NCBI RefSeq assembly: GCF_006494535.1
Contig: NZ_VHIQ01000005.1
Location: 186,001 to 250,000, forward strand
Origin: Paucihalobacter ruber
GTDB taxonomy: Bacteria; Bacteroidota; Bacteroidia; Flavobacteriales; Flavobacteriaceae
DNA length: 64,000 nucleotides
Direction: 5' to 3'
Shown: positions 37,185 to 46,719 of the stretch, in pieces
Layout of the letters: every line of letters starts with the position of its first letter
Position numbering within the stretch: position 1 is the first letter of the stretch
The notes under the pieces: generated by a model
What the model saw: the letters and a program-made list of their open reading frames with translations, nothing else
The model's database searches: none
What the model was told of the DNA's origin: nothing
Made by a program: the position numbers and the translations under genes

Positions 37185-38801
37185 ATGAAATTGAAGTTAT
37201 TCTTTTCGCTATTGCTTATTAATTCTTGTTTATTAGGAATTGGTCAGGAAGACGCTTGGGTTTATTTTACAGATAAAGCTAATGTTGAATTTCATTTAAA
37301 CAATCCGGCCACCATTTTAACCCAGCAAGCCCTTAATAGAAAGGCTCAATTTGGGGTTGGAATAGATGAACGTGATGTTCCTGTTAACGAAGATTATATC
37401 ACCCAAATTAAGAATCAAACGGGTATTACAGTGCTGGCCAAATCAAAATGGTTCAATGCTGTTCATGTAAGAGGAGAAGAGGCAGATATCAATAGTCTTG
37501 AAGCATTAGACTTTGTTGAAAATGTGGTATTCGCCAATCAAAGTCTTAATACAAACTCTCGACTTTTGCAACTCAACGATAAATTTGAAATTGAAAATAC
37601 CCAAACCAATTACAATTATGGAAATACCTTTAATCAGGTAACTATGATTTCGGTAGGCCAATTACACCAACAAGGTTATACAGGAAATGGTATGATTGTG
37701 GCAGTCTTAGATTCGGGTTTTTCTAATGTGGATGGAATGGGTGCTTTTGAAAATCTTCGGAATAGCGGAAAATTATTAGGTGGTTACGATTTTGTAGATA
37801 GAATAAACGATGTTTACGCTTTTACAGGTAACGACCACGGCACTAAAGTTTTAAGTGACATGGCCGGTTTTGTTCAAGATGAATTTGTAGGTACCGCGCC
37901 AGATGCATCTTATTATTTGTTTAGAACCGAAGATGTATTTAGCGAGAACCCGGTTGAAGAAAGCTATTGGGTTGAGGCCGCAGAACGCGCCGATAGTTTA
38001 GGTGTTCATATCATTAATTCGTCATTAGGCTATACCACCTACGATAGACCTGAGTATAGTTACACACCAAGCCAAATGAATGGAACAACAGCTTTTGTTT
38101 CCAGAGGTGCCGGTATTGCGGCTCAAAAAGGTATTTTGGTAGTTAACTCGGCGGGAAATTCAGGACATGTAAGCTGGGAAACTGTTGGTGCTCCGGCCGA
38201 TTCGCCTGATGTCTTTACAATTGGTGCAGTTGATAGTAATGGCGATTACGCATTTTTTAGTTCAGTAGGTAGCACTGCCCAGCCAACCCAAAAACCCGAC
38301 ATTGTTGCACGTGGTTTATCTACCTTTGTTATAAACGACCAAAACAATATCGTTAATAACAGTGGCACGTCGTTTAGTGCACCACTAATAGCAGGTGCGT
38401 TGGCTTCTTTAATGCAAGCACTACCAAATAAATCGCCTGAGGAAATTAAACAATTGGTAAGAGAGTCATCATCACAATTTACGTCGCCAGATAATTTTTT
38501 AGGCTTTGGTATTCCTAATTTTTCAGATGCTTTGCAGTTAGGTTTATCGGTTGAGGATGAGCAGCCAATACAATTTAGTATCTTTCCAAATCCTGTAAAA
38601 GATAGTTTTATTTTTACTCAGTCCGTTTCTTCGGAAATAGGAGAAATTTTTATATATAATCAGTTGGGAAAACTGGTATATCAGTCGAGGGTTATTGAAA
38701 ATTATAATCAAGTCGATGCGTCTAATTGGGCTTCTGGTGTTTATATTTTAAATTTCGATTTGGGCACAACTTCAAAACAATTCAAACTTATTAAATTGTA
38801 A
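37185..38801 (+). CDS. Secreted S8 family serine peptidase (subtilase) with T9SS sorting domain
   Basis: A 538-residue protein with a signal peptide (LLLINSCLLGIGQ), a short propeptide-like region with an inhibitor-type fold (about residues 22-130), and an S8 catalytic domain with Asp176 (AVLDSGF), His218 (GNDHGTKV) and Ser396 (NNSGTSFSAPLIAG). The C-terminus (about 460-538) is a type A T9SS domain (SIFPNPVKDSFIF, GVYILNFDLG). The active site is intact, so it is probably an extracellular protease for nutrient acquisition. The next gene starts 2 bases after its stop codon. Confidence 0.92.
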   Translation: MKLKLFFSLLLINSCLLGIGQEDAWVYFTDKANVEFHLNNPATILTQQALNRKAQFGVGIDERDVPVNEDYITQIKNQTGITVLAKSKWFNAVHVRGEEADINSLEALDFVENVVFANQSLNTNSRLLQLNDKFEIENTQTNYNYGNTFNQVTMISVGQLHQQGYTGNGMIVAVLDSGFSNVDGMGAFENLRNSGKLLGGYDFVDRINDVYAFTGNDHGTKVLSDMAGFVQDEFVGTAPDASYYLFRTEDVFSENPVEESYWVEAAERADSLGVHIINSSLGYTTYDRPEYSYTPSQMNGTTAFVSRGAGIAAQKGILVVNSAGNSGHVSWETVGAPADSPDVFTIGAVDSNGDYAFFSSVGSTAQPTQKPDIVARGLSTFVINDQNNIVNNSGTSFSAPLIAGALASLMQALPNKSPEEIKQLVRESSSQFTSPDNFLGFGIPNFSDALQLGLSVEDEQPIQFSIFPNPVKDSFIFTQSVSSEIGEIFIYNQLGKLVYQSRVIENYNQVDASNWASGVYILNFDLGTTSKQFKLIKL

Positions 38802-38803
38802 AA

Positions 38804-39754
38804 ATGAATAACAGAATCACCGAATTATTCAAAATTAAATATCCTATTATTCAGGCAGGTATGATTTGGAATAGCGGCTGGCGTTTGGCTTCGGCGGCTA
38901 GTAATGCGGGTATTTTAGGCTTAATTGGTGCGGGTTCAATGTATCCTGAAGTGTTGCGAGAACACATACAAAAGTGTAAAAAGGCTACCGATCAACCTTT
39001 TGGAGTAAATGTACCAATGTTGTATCCCGATATTGACCAAATCATGAATATTATTGTAGATGAAGGTGTTAAGATAGTTTTTACATCTGCCGGAAATCCT
39101 AAAATATGGACTTCATGGTTAAAAGAACGCGGCATAACTGTTGTACATGTAGTTAGTAGCTTGAAATTTGCATTGAAAGCGCAAGAAGCCGGTGTTGATG
39201 CCGTTGTTGCTGAAGGTTTTGAGGCAGGTGGCCACAACGGAAGAGAAGAAACTACAACCTTGACTCTAATACCAATTGTAAAAAAAGGTCTCGATATCCC
39301 GTTAATTGCGGCGGGCGGTATTGCTACGGGTTCGGCCATGTTGGCTGTAATGATTTTAGGTGCCGACGGCGTTCAAATTGGCAGTAGATTTGTAACCAGC
39401 AAAGAATCTTCAGCTCATATTAATTTTAAAAATGCGGTGGTGAATGCCAATGAAGGCGATACGCATCTTACTTTAAAAGAATTGGCGCCGGTGAGACTCA
39501 TCAAAAATAAATTTTATCAAGATGTTCAGGCACTCTATCAAAAAGGTCCAACTGTTGAAGAATTAAAAACATTGTTGGGCAGAGCACGCGCCAAACGCGG
39601 TATGTTTGAAGGCGATTTAGATGAAGGCGAATTAGAAATAGGTCAAATTTCCGGATTGATTGATAGTATTAAACCGGTTTCAGAGATTGTTGAAGAAATT
39701 ATTTCAGAGTATAATTTGAAGTTAAAATCGCTACAGCAAATAGATTTATTTTAA
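38804..39754 (+). CDS. Nitronate monooxygenase-like flavoenzyme
   Basis: A 316-residue TIM-barrel protein of the 2-nitropropane dioxygenase/NMO family. The N-terminal KYPIIQAGM, the AGGHNGRE segment with the candidate catalytic His, and the FMN phosphate loop DGVQIGSRF are present. Members oxidise alkyl nitronates such as propionate 3-nitronate, while relatives include the enoyl reductase FabK; the segment order here favours NMO. It is cotranscribed with the subtilase gene by spacing (2 bases), though the pairing makes no obvious biochemical sense. A strong terminator follows. Confidence 0.85.
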   Translation: MNNRITELFKIKYPIIQAGMIWNSGWRLASAASNAGILGLIGAGSMYPEVLREHIQKCKKATDQPFGVNVPMLYPDIDQIMNIIVDEGVKIVFTSAGNPKIWTSWLKERGITVVHVVSSLKFALKAQEAGVDAVVAEGFEAGGHNGREETTTLTLIPIVKKGLDIPLIAAGGIATGSAMLAVMILGADGVQIGSRFVTSKESSAHINFKNAVVNANEGDTHLTLKELAPVRLIKNKFYQDVQALYQKGPTVEELKTLLGRARAKRGMFEGDLDEGELEIGQISGLIDSIKPVSEIVEEIISEYNLKLKSLQQIDLF

Positions 39755-39777
39755 AACTTAACTTATTGCAAATAAAA

Positions 39778-39812
39778 AAGCCGCTTCGAAGAATCGAAAC
39801 GGCTTATTTTTT
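39778..39812 (+). terminator. Intrinsic terminator after the NMO gene
   Basis: A 12-bp stem with one mismatch (AAGCCGCTTCGA / TCGAAACGGCTT), a 4-base loop, and then ATTTTTTTG. Confidence 0.85.
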
Positions 39813-40019
39813 TGTTGAAACTTTTGATAAATATTTTTAAATCCCTCTAAAATAATAGCAAAGTCTCAGAATGTTCATTGTTATGAACGATGTAAAATTA
39901 TAAAAAAAACGAAGATTGTTTAAAATTGAGATAAAAAATTATTAACAAATTTTAATAATTGTTTATAAACTAAAGTATTGCCACTATTTAATATTTTAGA
40001 ATTTAAGTTTAAATCCAAC

Positions 40020-40027
40020 TATCTTTG
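40020..40027 (+). promoter_or_regulatory. Promoter -7 element of the MATE gene
   Basis: TATCTTTG matches TAnnTTTG exactly and lies 18 bases before the ATG at 40046. It overlaps the in-frame TTG at 40025, which therefore cannot be the start. Confidence 0.6.
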
Positions 40028-40045
40028 CCTGCCTTAAAAAGTGTG

Positions 40046-41419
40046 ATGTTACAGCAATATACCAAAGAGTTTAAGTATAATTTTAATTTGGCTGCTCCCG
40101 TTATGTTGGGCATGCTGGGGCATACATTTGTTGGTTTTGTAGATAATGTTATGGTAGGCCAGCTAGGCTCTGCTGAATTGGCGGCTGTTTCCTTAGGAAA
40201 CAGTTTTATTTTTGTAGCAATGTCTTTAGGTATTGGATTTTCTACTGCTATAACACCCTTAATAGCCGAAGCTGATAGTGAAGATAATTTTGCTAAGGGA
40301 AAATCTTCATTTAAACATGGATTAGTACTATGTAGTATTTTAAGTGTGGTCTTATTTATTCTGGTTTTATTGAGTAAGCCTTTAATGTATCAAATGGATC
40401 AACCGGAAGAGGTAGTTGTTTTGGCTATTCCGTACCTAGATTTGGTGGCTATTTCTTTAATACCACTCATAATTTTTCAGGCTTTTAAGCAATTTAGTGA
40501 TGGATTGTCTCTTACAAAGTATCCTATGTATGCCACATTACTAGCCAATGTTATTAATGTTGTTTTAAACTATATACTAATATTTGGAAAATTTGGTATG
40601 CCACCACTCGGAATTGTTGGTGCCGCCATTGGTACCCTAGTTTCCAGAGTTGTTATGCTCATTTTTATTTATTGGTTGTTGTTGATTCGAACTAAATCTA
40701 AGCCCTATGTTACCAATATAAAAGTGTTTGTATTACACCAACCAATGATTAAAAAGTTGCTCAATTTGGCTTTGCCAAGTGCTTTACAAATGTTCTTTGA
40801 GGTGGCTATTTTTACCGCTGCCATTTGGTTGAGTGGTACGTTGGGTAAAAATGCACAAGCAGCTAATCAAATTGCCTTGAATATGGCATCAATGACCTTT
40901 ATGGTTGCGATAGGTTTTAGTGTTGCAGCAATGATTAGAGTTGGCAATCAAAAAGGTTTAAAAAACTATTTAGATTTAAGGCGAATTGCTTTATCTACTT
41001 TCTTAATGGGAGCGGTATTTGCAGTCTTTTTTGCTATTTGCTTTTTTATTTGGAATCAATGGTTACCAACACTGTATTTAGATTTAAATGATTTAAAAAA
41101 TCTGGCCGATAATACTGAAGTGGTGAGTATTGCCGCAACCTTGTTGCTTACCGCGGCTGTTTTTCAAATAAGCGACAGTTTACAGGTTATTATTTTAGGA
41201 GCCTTACGCGGCTTACAAGATGTAAAAATCCCAACGCTAATAACCTTTATTGCTTATTGGATGATTGGTTTTCCTATCAGTTATATTTTAGGAAAAGAAA
41301 ATCAATTGGGTAGTTTAGGTATATGGTTGGGTTTAGTGGCAGGTTTAACTGCAGCTGCAGTGATGTTGTTAATAAGATTTAACTTCCTCACCAAAAAATT
41401 ACTACTCGAAAACCAGTAA
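40046..41419 (+). CDS. MATE family efflux transporter
   Basis: From the ATG at 40046 there are 457 residues. It has about twelve transmembrane helices in two homologous halves; the first half begins NLAAPVMLGMLGHTFVGFVDNVMVGQLG and the second LALPSALQMFFEVAIFTA, both family hallmarks. MATE proteins exchange Na+ or H+ for drugs or other organic compounds at the inner membrane, and this one resembles the NorM branch. It stands alone, convergent with recQ. Substrate unknown. Confidence 0.93.
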   Translation: MLQQYTKEFKYNFNLAAPVMLGMLGHTFVGFVDNVMVGQLGSAELAAVSLGNSFIFVAMSLGIGFSTAITPLIAEADSEDNFAKGKSSFKHGLVLCSILSVVLFILVLLSKPLMYQMDQPEEVVVLAIPYLDLVAISLIPLIIFQAFKQFSDGLSLTKYPMYATLLANVINVVLNYILIFGKFGMPPLGIVGAAIGTLVSRVVMLIFIYWLLLIRTKSKPYVTNIKVFVLHQPMIKKLLNLALPSALQMFFEVAIFTAAIWLSGTLGKNAQAANQIALNMASMTFMVAIGFSVAAMIRVGNQKGLKNYLDLRRIALSTFLMGAVFAVFFAICFFIWNQWLPTLYLDLNDLKNLADNTEVVSIAATLLLTAAVFQISDSLQVIILGALRGLQDVKIPTLITFIAYWMIGFPISYILGKENQLGSLGIWLGLVAGLTAAAVMLLIRFNFLTKKLLLENQ

Positions 41420-41508
41420 TTATAAATACCCAATTCACAAGAACATTTGCTAAAATAGGGTTATAGCTTTACTGCTAGCAAGTAACTTATTAACTTAATA
41501 TTAAAGGT

Positions 41509-43710
41509 CTAATTGGCAACTTCACTTATAAACTTAATACGATACAACCTAAGGTCTTCCTCTTCGTAATCTCCGTCAAATTCTTCAACGGCATCCGAAA
41601 TTTTATCAGACTGAGATTCCATAAAGTACTCATGAATTGCTTCTTGGTCATCTTCGTCTAAAATCTCATCAACCCAATAACTAATATTTAATTTAGTACC
41701 AGAGTAGACAATGGCTTCCATCTCTTTTATAAAATCGCCCATGCTCATACCTTTCGAATTCGCAATATCATCAAGAGGCAGTTTTCTGTCTATGTTTTGA
41801 ATGATATAAAGTTTTAAAGCCGAATTACTACCTGTAGATTTAACCACAATATCGTCGGGACGCATGATGTCGTTTTCTTCAACATAGGTTGAAATGAGTT
41901 CCACAAACGGTGCGCCATATTTCTTGGCTTTACTTTCGCCTACACCGTGAACATTACTTAATTCTTCCAGGTTAATAGGGTATTTAAGAGCCATATCTTC
42001 AAGAGACGGATCTTGAAAAATCACAAAAGGAGGCACGCCTAACTGCTTGGCGCGTTTTTTTCTCAAATCTTTGAGCATGCCCATAAGAACTTCATCTGCA
42101 ACGCCACCACCGGCTGAACTTTTGGTAATGATATTGTCGTCTTCATTCTCTTCATATATATGGTCTTCAGCCATCATAAATGGTCTGGGATTTTTTAAGA
42201 ATTTTCTCCCTTCGTCGCTCATATGCAGAACGCCATAGGTTTCAATTTCTTTTGAAATAAGTTTTGCCACCAGCATTTGTCTTATTAAAGCCATCCAGTA
42301 GCGCGGCTCTTTTTCCTGTCCAATGCCAAAAACCGGCGAAGCATCAGTTCTATGAGAAATAATAAGCGCGTTAGGCTTTCCAACAATGACGTTGACCAAA
42401 TCTTTGGCTTTATATTTTTCAAACGTTTTTTCAATTACCGATAACACAATTGCCGCATCTTCGCCGGCTTCTTTTTGAACTTTTGGGTAACGAACGTTAT
42501 CATCCATATCGCCACCTTCTCCGGTTTCGTTATCAAATTCTTCACCAAAGTAATGCAACAAGAATTTTCTGCGCGAAATTGATGTTTCGGCGTAACCAAC
42601 TACTTCTTGGAGCAGTGCATGACCAATTTCCTGTTCAGCAACAGGTTTTCCGGCCATAAATTTTTCTAATTTTTCAATGTCTTTATAAGCGTAAAAGGCT
42701 AAACAATGGCCTTCACCGCCATCACGACCTGCGCGTCCGGTTTCCTGATAGTAACTTTCAAGACTTTTAGGAATATCGTGATGAATTACAAATCTAACAT
42801 CGGGTTTATCGATACCCATACCAAATGCTATTGTGGCAACAACCACATCGGCATCTTCCATTAAAAACATGTCTTGATGTTTCACGCGCGTTTTTGGATC
42901 TAAACCGGCGTGATATGGAATGGCATTAATACCATTAACCTGCAATACCTGCGATAGTTCTTCAACACGCTTGCGGCTTAAACAATATATAATACCTGAT
43001 TTACCCGCATTTTGTTTCACAAATTTGATGATGTCAACATCAACACTTTTGGTTTTGGGTCTTACTTCGTAATACAGGTTTGGCCTGTTAAAAGACGCTT
43101 TAAACGTTTTGGCATCGGGTATTTGAAGACTCTTTAAAATGTCTTCCTGCACCTTTGGTGTGGCAGTTGCTGTTAATCCAATGATGGGAATGTCTTTATC
43201 AATTCTTTGAATAATGCTTCTTAGGTTTCTGTATTCAGGTCTAAAATCATGACCCCATTCGCTAATACAATGCGCTTCATCAACAGCTAAAAACGAAATG
43301 GTCACAGATCTTAAAAATTCTATGTATTCTTCTTTGGTTAAAGACTCGGGTGCCACATATAAAAGCTTGGTAATACCATTAACAATATCGGTTTTTACCC
43401 GTTTTATTTCTGTTTTATTTAAAGACGAATTTAAAACGTGTGCAACACCTTCATGTTCTGATACCGCCCTTATAGCATCTACCTGATTTTTCATTAAGGC
43501 AATTAGCGGGGATACTACAATAGCAGTACCATCTTTAATTAATGCAGGTAATTGGTAACAAAGTGACTTTCCACCGCCGGTTGGCATAATAACGAAGGTA
43601 TTATTGCCTTTCATTACACTCTCAATTACAACGTGCTGAAGCCCTTTGAAATTGGAAAAGCCAAAGTATTTTTTCAGCGCAGAGTGTAGTTCATTTTCAG
43701 TATGACTCAT
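41509..43710 (-). CDS. recQ: ATP-dependent DNA helicase RecQ
   Basis: A 733-residue protein. It has helicase motif I MPTGGGKSLCYQLPAL, motif II VDEAHCISEWGHDFR, motif VI region YYQETGRAGRDG, an RQC domain with winged helix, and an HRDC domain (VPPFVIFQDPSLEDMA). Usual zinc-binding cysteines of RecQ are not obvious after the helicase core (HYFGEEFD region), so a zinc-less variant is possible. A C-terminal acidic tail extends beyond the HRDC domain. It unwinds DNA in repair and recombination. It diverges from kdsD, with only about 30 bases between its ATG and the kdsD promoter. Confidence 0.95.
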   Translation of the reverse strand: MSHTENELHSALKKYFGFSNFKGLQHVVIESVMKGNNTFVIMPTGGGKSLCYQLPALIKDGTAIVVSPLIALMKNQVDAIRAVSEHEGVAHVLNSSLNKTEIKRVKTDIVNGITKLLYVAPESLTKEEYIEFLRSVTISFLAVDEAHCISEWGHDFRPEYRNLRSIIQRIDKDIPIIGLTATATPKVQEDILKSLQIPDAKTFKASFNRPNLYYEVRPKTKSVDVDIIKFVKQNAGKSGIIYCLSRKRVEELSQVLQVNGINAIPYHAGLDPKTRVKHQDMFLMEDADVVVATIAFGMGIDKPDVRFVIHHDIPKSLESYYQETGRAGRDGGEGHCLAFYAYKDIEKLEKFMAGKPVAEQEIGHALLQEVVGYAETSISRRKFLLHYFGEEFDNETGEGGDMDDNVRYPKVQKEAGEDAAIVLSVIEKTFEKYKAKDLVNVIVGKPNALIISHRTDASPVFGIGQEKEPRYWMALIRQMLVAKLISKEIETYGVLHMSDEGRKFLKNPRPFMMAEDHIYEENEDDNIITKSSAGGGVADEVLMGMLKDLRKKRAKQLGVPPFVIFQDPSLEDMALKYPINLEELSNVHGVGESKAKKYGAPFVELISTYVEENDIMRPDDIVVKSTGSNSALKLYIIQNIDRKLPLDDIANSKGMSMGDFIKEMEAIVYSGTKLNISYWVDEILDEDDQEAIHEYFMESQSDKISDAVEEFDGDYEEEDLRLYRIKFISEVAN

Positions 43711-43735
43711 TAATCTCTTTTTGGTATTATATAAC

Positions 43736-43743
43736 TATATTTG
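43736..43743 (+). promoter_or_regulatory. Promoter -7 element of the kdsD operon
   Basis: TATATTTG matches TAnnTTTG exactly. Transcription would begin at about 43748, so the in-frame TTG at 43741 cannot start translation and the real start must lie downstream. Confidence 0.55.
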
Positions 43744-43800
43744 CAGAACATTAAAGATAACAAATTCTTCAAACGAGTCAAATTTAAAATTAAGTTTATT

Positions 43801-44766
43801 TTGAACAGTCATAAATCTATTCTTCAGTTAGCTAAATCTACTATAGAAACTGAAAGTATGGCCATTTCAAATTTAGGTAATTTATTAACCAACGACTTTG
43901 CAGAGGCTGTAGAACTCATCTATAACTCAAAAGGTAGGGTAATTGTTACCGGAATTGGTAAAAGTGCAATCATTGCCAACAAAATTGTTGCAACTTTTAA
44001 TTCAACAGGAACTCCCGCAATTTTTATGCATGCAGCCGATGCCATTCATGGGGATTTAGGACTAATACTGGAAGACGATGTGGTGATTTGCATTTCAAAA
44101 AGCGGTAATACGCCTGAGATTAAAGTTTTGATTCCCTTAATCAAGAATGCAAAAAATTCAATTATTGCCATCACCGGAAATCCTGAGTCTTATCTGGGCT
44201 TGCAGTCGGATTTGGTTTTAAATACCTATGTTGAAAAAGAAGCTTGTCCTAATAATTTGGCACCAACTACTAGCACAACAGCACAATTGGTAATGGGCGA
44301 TGCACTGGCAGTTTGTTTGTTAGAATTACGCGGATTTTCAAGTAAAGATTTTGCAAAATACCATCCCGGAGGCGCTTTAGGAAAAAGATTGTATTTACGG
44401 GTTGGAGACTTGTCTTCGCAAAATCAAAAACCTGCAGTGCAAAAAAATACCAGTTTAAAAGAGGTGATTGTTGAAATTTCCGAAAAAATGCTTGGTGTTA
44501 CAGCGGTTCTGGAAGGCGAAAAGCTTATAGGTATTGTAACCGATGGTGATTTGAGAAGAATGTTATATAAAAACTTCGATGTTAACGGTGTTACTGCCAA
44601 AGATATCATGACACCCAACCCCAAAACCATTAATTTAAATGCCATGGCTGTTGATGCTAAAGAACGCATGGAAAATTTTGGTATTTCTCAACTTTTGGTT
44701 GAAGACAACGGTCTTTATTGTGGTGTGGTACATTTGCATGATTTGGTAAAAGAAGGCATTATCTAA
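43801..44766 (+). CDS. kdsD: Arabinose-5-phosphate isomerase (KdsD/KpsF family)
   Basis: Starting at the TTG at 43801 the protein has 321 residues, close to the usual length. It has a SIS sugar-isomerase domain (about residues 20-180; VIVTGIGKSAIIANK and CISKSGNTPEI) and two CBS domains. It makes arabinose 5-phosphate, precursor of the KDO of lipopolysaccharide, in the cytoplasm. No ATG exists in frame between the promoter and MAISNLGNLL at 43858; the TTG gives the family N-terminus (NSHKSILQLAKSTIE), so a non-ATG start is inferred. It heads a tight run with tatC, the CMD gene and lptB. Confidence 0.92.
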   Translation: MNSHKSILQLAKSTIETESMAISNLGNLLTNDFAEAVELIYNSKGRVIVTGIGKSAIIANKIVATFNSTGTPAIFMHAADAIHGDLGLILEDDVVICISKSGNTPEIKVLIPLIKNAKNSIIAITGNPESYLGLQSDLVLNTYVEKEACPNNLAPTTSTTAQLVMGDALAVCLLELRGFSSKDFAKYHPGGALGKRLYLRVGDLSSQNQKPAVQKNTSLKEVIVEISEKMLGVTAVLEGEKLIGIVTDGDLRRMLYKNFDVNGVTAKDIMTPNPKTINLNAMAVDAKERMENFGISQLLVEDNGLYCGVVHLHDLVKEGII

Positions 44767-45584
44767 TGAAAAAGAAATCTACCGAAGAAATGTCTTTTTT
44801 AGACCATCTTGAGGATTTAAGATGGCATTTAATCCGCGCAACTTTATCTATTTTAATTGCTGCCAGTATTGCATTTTTGTTTAAATCTTTTATTTGGGAT
44901 GTGATTATTTTTGGCCCAAAGAGCATGAATTTTCCAACTTACTCCTGGCTTTGCAATATGGGCAAACTCATCAATATTGAGACTACTTTTTGTGCCGATG
45001 ATTTTCCGTTTATAATCCAAAACCGAACGGTGGCCGGACAGTTTTCGGCGCATATATGGACCTCAATTTATGCCGGATTTATTGTGGCATTCCCATACGT
45101 TATCTATCAATTTTGGAGTTTTATTAGTCCGGGTTTGTACGACAATGAAAGAAAAAGTGCCAGAGGATTCATCGTTATTTCATCACTATTGTTTTTTGTT
45201 GGTGTGCTTTTTGGCTATTATGTAATAACGCCGTTATCGCTCAATTTTCTTGCTAATTATAACGTGAGTCCCGAAATTTCGAATGAGTTTGATTTAGATT
45301 CTTACATTGCGTTGGTTCGTTCGGCATCGCTGGCGTCGGGTTTTGTTTTTGAACTTCCAATCATCATTTATTTTTTAACAAAAATAGGTTTGGTGACTCC
45401 CGAAATTTTAAGAAAATACCGAAAGTTTGCCATTGTTTTTGTCTTGATTATCGCCGCCGTTATCACGCCGCCAGATATTGCTAGTCAGGTAATTGTGGCT
45501 ATTCCAATTTTTATATTATATCAAGTTAGTATTTATATTTCTGCAGTAGTAGTTAGAAACCAAAAGCGTAAAAAACATGTCTGA
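44766..45584 (+). CDS. tatC: Sec-independent (Tat) translocase protein TatC
   Basis: A 272-residue, six-helix inner-membrane protein. It shows MSFLDHLEDLRWHLIRA at the N-terminus and the later LYDNERKSARGF and FELPIIIYFLTKIGLV stretches of TatC. TatC recognises twin-arginine signals and, with TatA-type proteins, moves folded proteins across the inner membrane. The ATG overlaps the kdsD stop by one base. No tatA lies in the window. A Tat-like signal occurs on the superoxide dismutase at 61561-62286. Confidence 0.96.
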   Translation: MKKKSTEEMSFLDHLEDLRWHLIRATLSILIAASIAFLFKSFIWDVIIFGPKSMNFPTYSWLCNMGKLINIETTFCADDFPFIIQNRTVAGQFSAHIWTSIYAGFIVAFPYVIYQFWSFISPGLYDNERKSARGFIVISSLLFFVGVLFGYYVITPLSLNFLANYNVSPEISNEFDLDSYIALVRSASLASGFVFELPIIIYFLTKIGLVTPEILRKYRKFAIVFVLIIAAVITPPDIASQVIVAIPIFILYQVSIYISAVVVRNQKRKKHV

Positions 45585-45927
45585 TATTGTAAAAGAATTT
45601 AACGATTACCGTTCCAGAATGAATGAAAAAATTCTGGATGACAACAACAAGATTATTAAGAGAATCTTTAATCTCGATACCAATGCCTATCAGCCCGGAG
45701 CTTTAGACGAAAACACCAAGGAACTTTTAGGTTTGGTGGCATCTGCAGTATTGAGATGCGACGATTGTGTAAAATACCACCTAGAAACTTCCTATAAACT
45801 AGGTATTACAAAAGAACAGGTGAGCGAAGCCCTGGGCATAGCAACTTTGGTTGGCGGCACTATTGTAATTCCGCATTTAAGACGTGCCTTTGAGTTTTGG
45901 GAAGCTTTGGAAGCCAATAAAAATTAA
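45577..45927 (+). CDS. Carboxymuconolactone decarboxylase (CMD) family protein
   Basis: A 116-residue all-helical protein with the CMD signature AVLRCDDCVKYHLETSYKLG, containing the CxxC plus His arrangement of AhpD-like thiol peroxidases. The catalytic pair suggests redox activity rather than a true decarboxylase reaction. It overlaps the tatC end by 8 bases, so it is translationally coupled. In related Bacteroidota a gene of this family is often found between tatC and lptB. Physiological substrate unknown. Confidence 0.9.
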   Translation: MSDIVKEFNDYRSRMNEKILDDNNKIIKRIFNLDTNAYQPGALDENTKELLGLVASAVLRCDDCVKYHLETSYKLGITKEQVSEALGIATLVGGTIVIPHLRRAFEFWEALEANKN

Positions 45928-45937
45928 TAATAACCGT

Positions 45938-45945
45938 TACATTTG
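45938..45945 (+). promoter_or_regulatory. Promoter -7 element of lptB
   Basis: TACATTTG matches TAnnTTTG exactly and lies 24 bases before the lptB ATG, suggesting an internal promoter within the kdsD-lptB run. Confidence 0.5.
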
Positions 45946-45969
45946 TGACCAACGTATAATGTTTTAATA

Positions 45970-46713
45970 ATGAAGTTGAGAGCAGAAAATTTAATGAAGT
46001 CTTACAGCGGTAGAGAAGTTGTAAAAAATGTCTCGTTAGAGGTTAATCAGGGTGAAATAGTTGGTTTACTGGGCCCGAATGGCGCCGGAAAAACTACCTC
46101 GTTTTACATGATTGTAGGACTAATTAAACCTAATAGCGGTAAAATTTTTCTCGACCAAATGGATATCACCAATTTCCCAATGTACAAAAGGGCTCAGAAC
46201 GGTATTGGTTATTTGGCTCAAGAAGCCTCTGTTTTCAGGAAATTGAGTATTGAAGAAAATATTTTAAGTGTTTTGCAAATGACCAAACTTTCAAAAAAAG
46301 AACAACATGACAAAATGGAGTCGTTAATTGAAGAATTTGGTTTGGGTCACATTAGAAAGAACAGGGGCGACCTACTATCAGGTGGTGAACGAAGACGTAC
46401 CGAAATTGCACGCGCATTAGCAACGAGTCCTAATTTTATTCTATTAGACGAACCTTTTGCCGGTGTTGATCCTGTTGCGGTAGAAGATATTCAGCGTATT
46501 GTAGCACAACTTACCAGGAAAAACATTGGTATTTTAATCACTGACCACAACGTACAAGAAACCCTTGCCATTACAGACCGAACTTATTTAATGTTTGAAG
46601 GTAGTATTTTAAAAGCCGGAATTCCAGAAGATTTGGCTTCAGACGAAATGGTTCGTAAAGTATATCTTGGACAAAACTTTGAACTGAGAAAAAAGAAATT
46701 ACTCTTCGATTAA
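45970..46713 (+). CDS. lptB: LPS export ABC transporter ATPase LptB
   Basis: A 247-residue ATPase with Walker [10 protein letters not shown], signature [15 protein letters not shown], Walker [14 protein letters not shown] and the switch His in ITDHNVQET. The FAGVDP stretch and C-terminal region with [12 protein letters not shown] match LptB, which with LptFG and LptC extracts lipopolysaccharide from the inner membrane. Placement after kdsD fits lipopolysaccharide biogenesis. It converges with pssA, 6 bases away. Confidence 0.95.
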   Translation: MKLRAENLMKSYSGREVVKNVSLEVNQGEIVGLLGPNGAGKTTSFYMIVGLIKPNSGKIFLDQMDITNFPMYKRAQNGIGYLAQEASVFRKLSIEENILSVLQMTKLSKKEQHDKMESLIEEFGLGHIRKNRGDLLSGGERRRTEIARALATSPNFILLDEPFAGVDPVAVEDIQRIVAQLTRKNIGILITDHNVQETLAITDRTYLMFEGSILKAGIPEDLASDEMVRKVYLGQNFELRKKKLLFD

Positions 46714-46719
46714 ATCAAT

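Noticed and set aside
40025-40045. Upstream TTG as start of the MATE gene
   Set aside because: It overlaps the -7 element TATCTTTG at 40020-40027; the ATG at 40046 gives the normal N-terminus.
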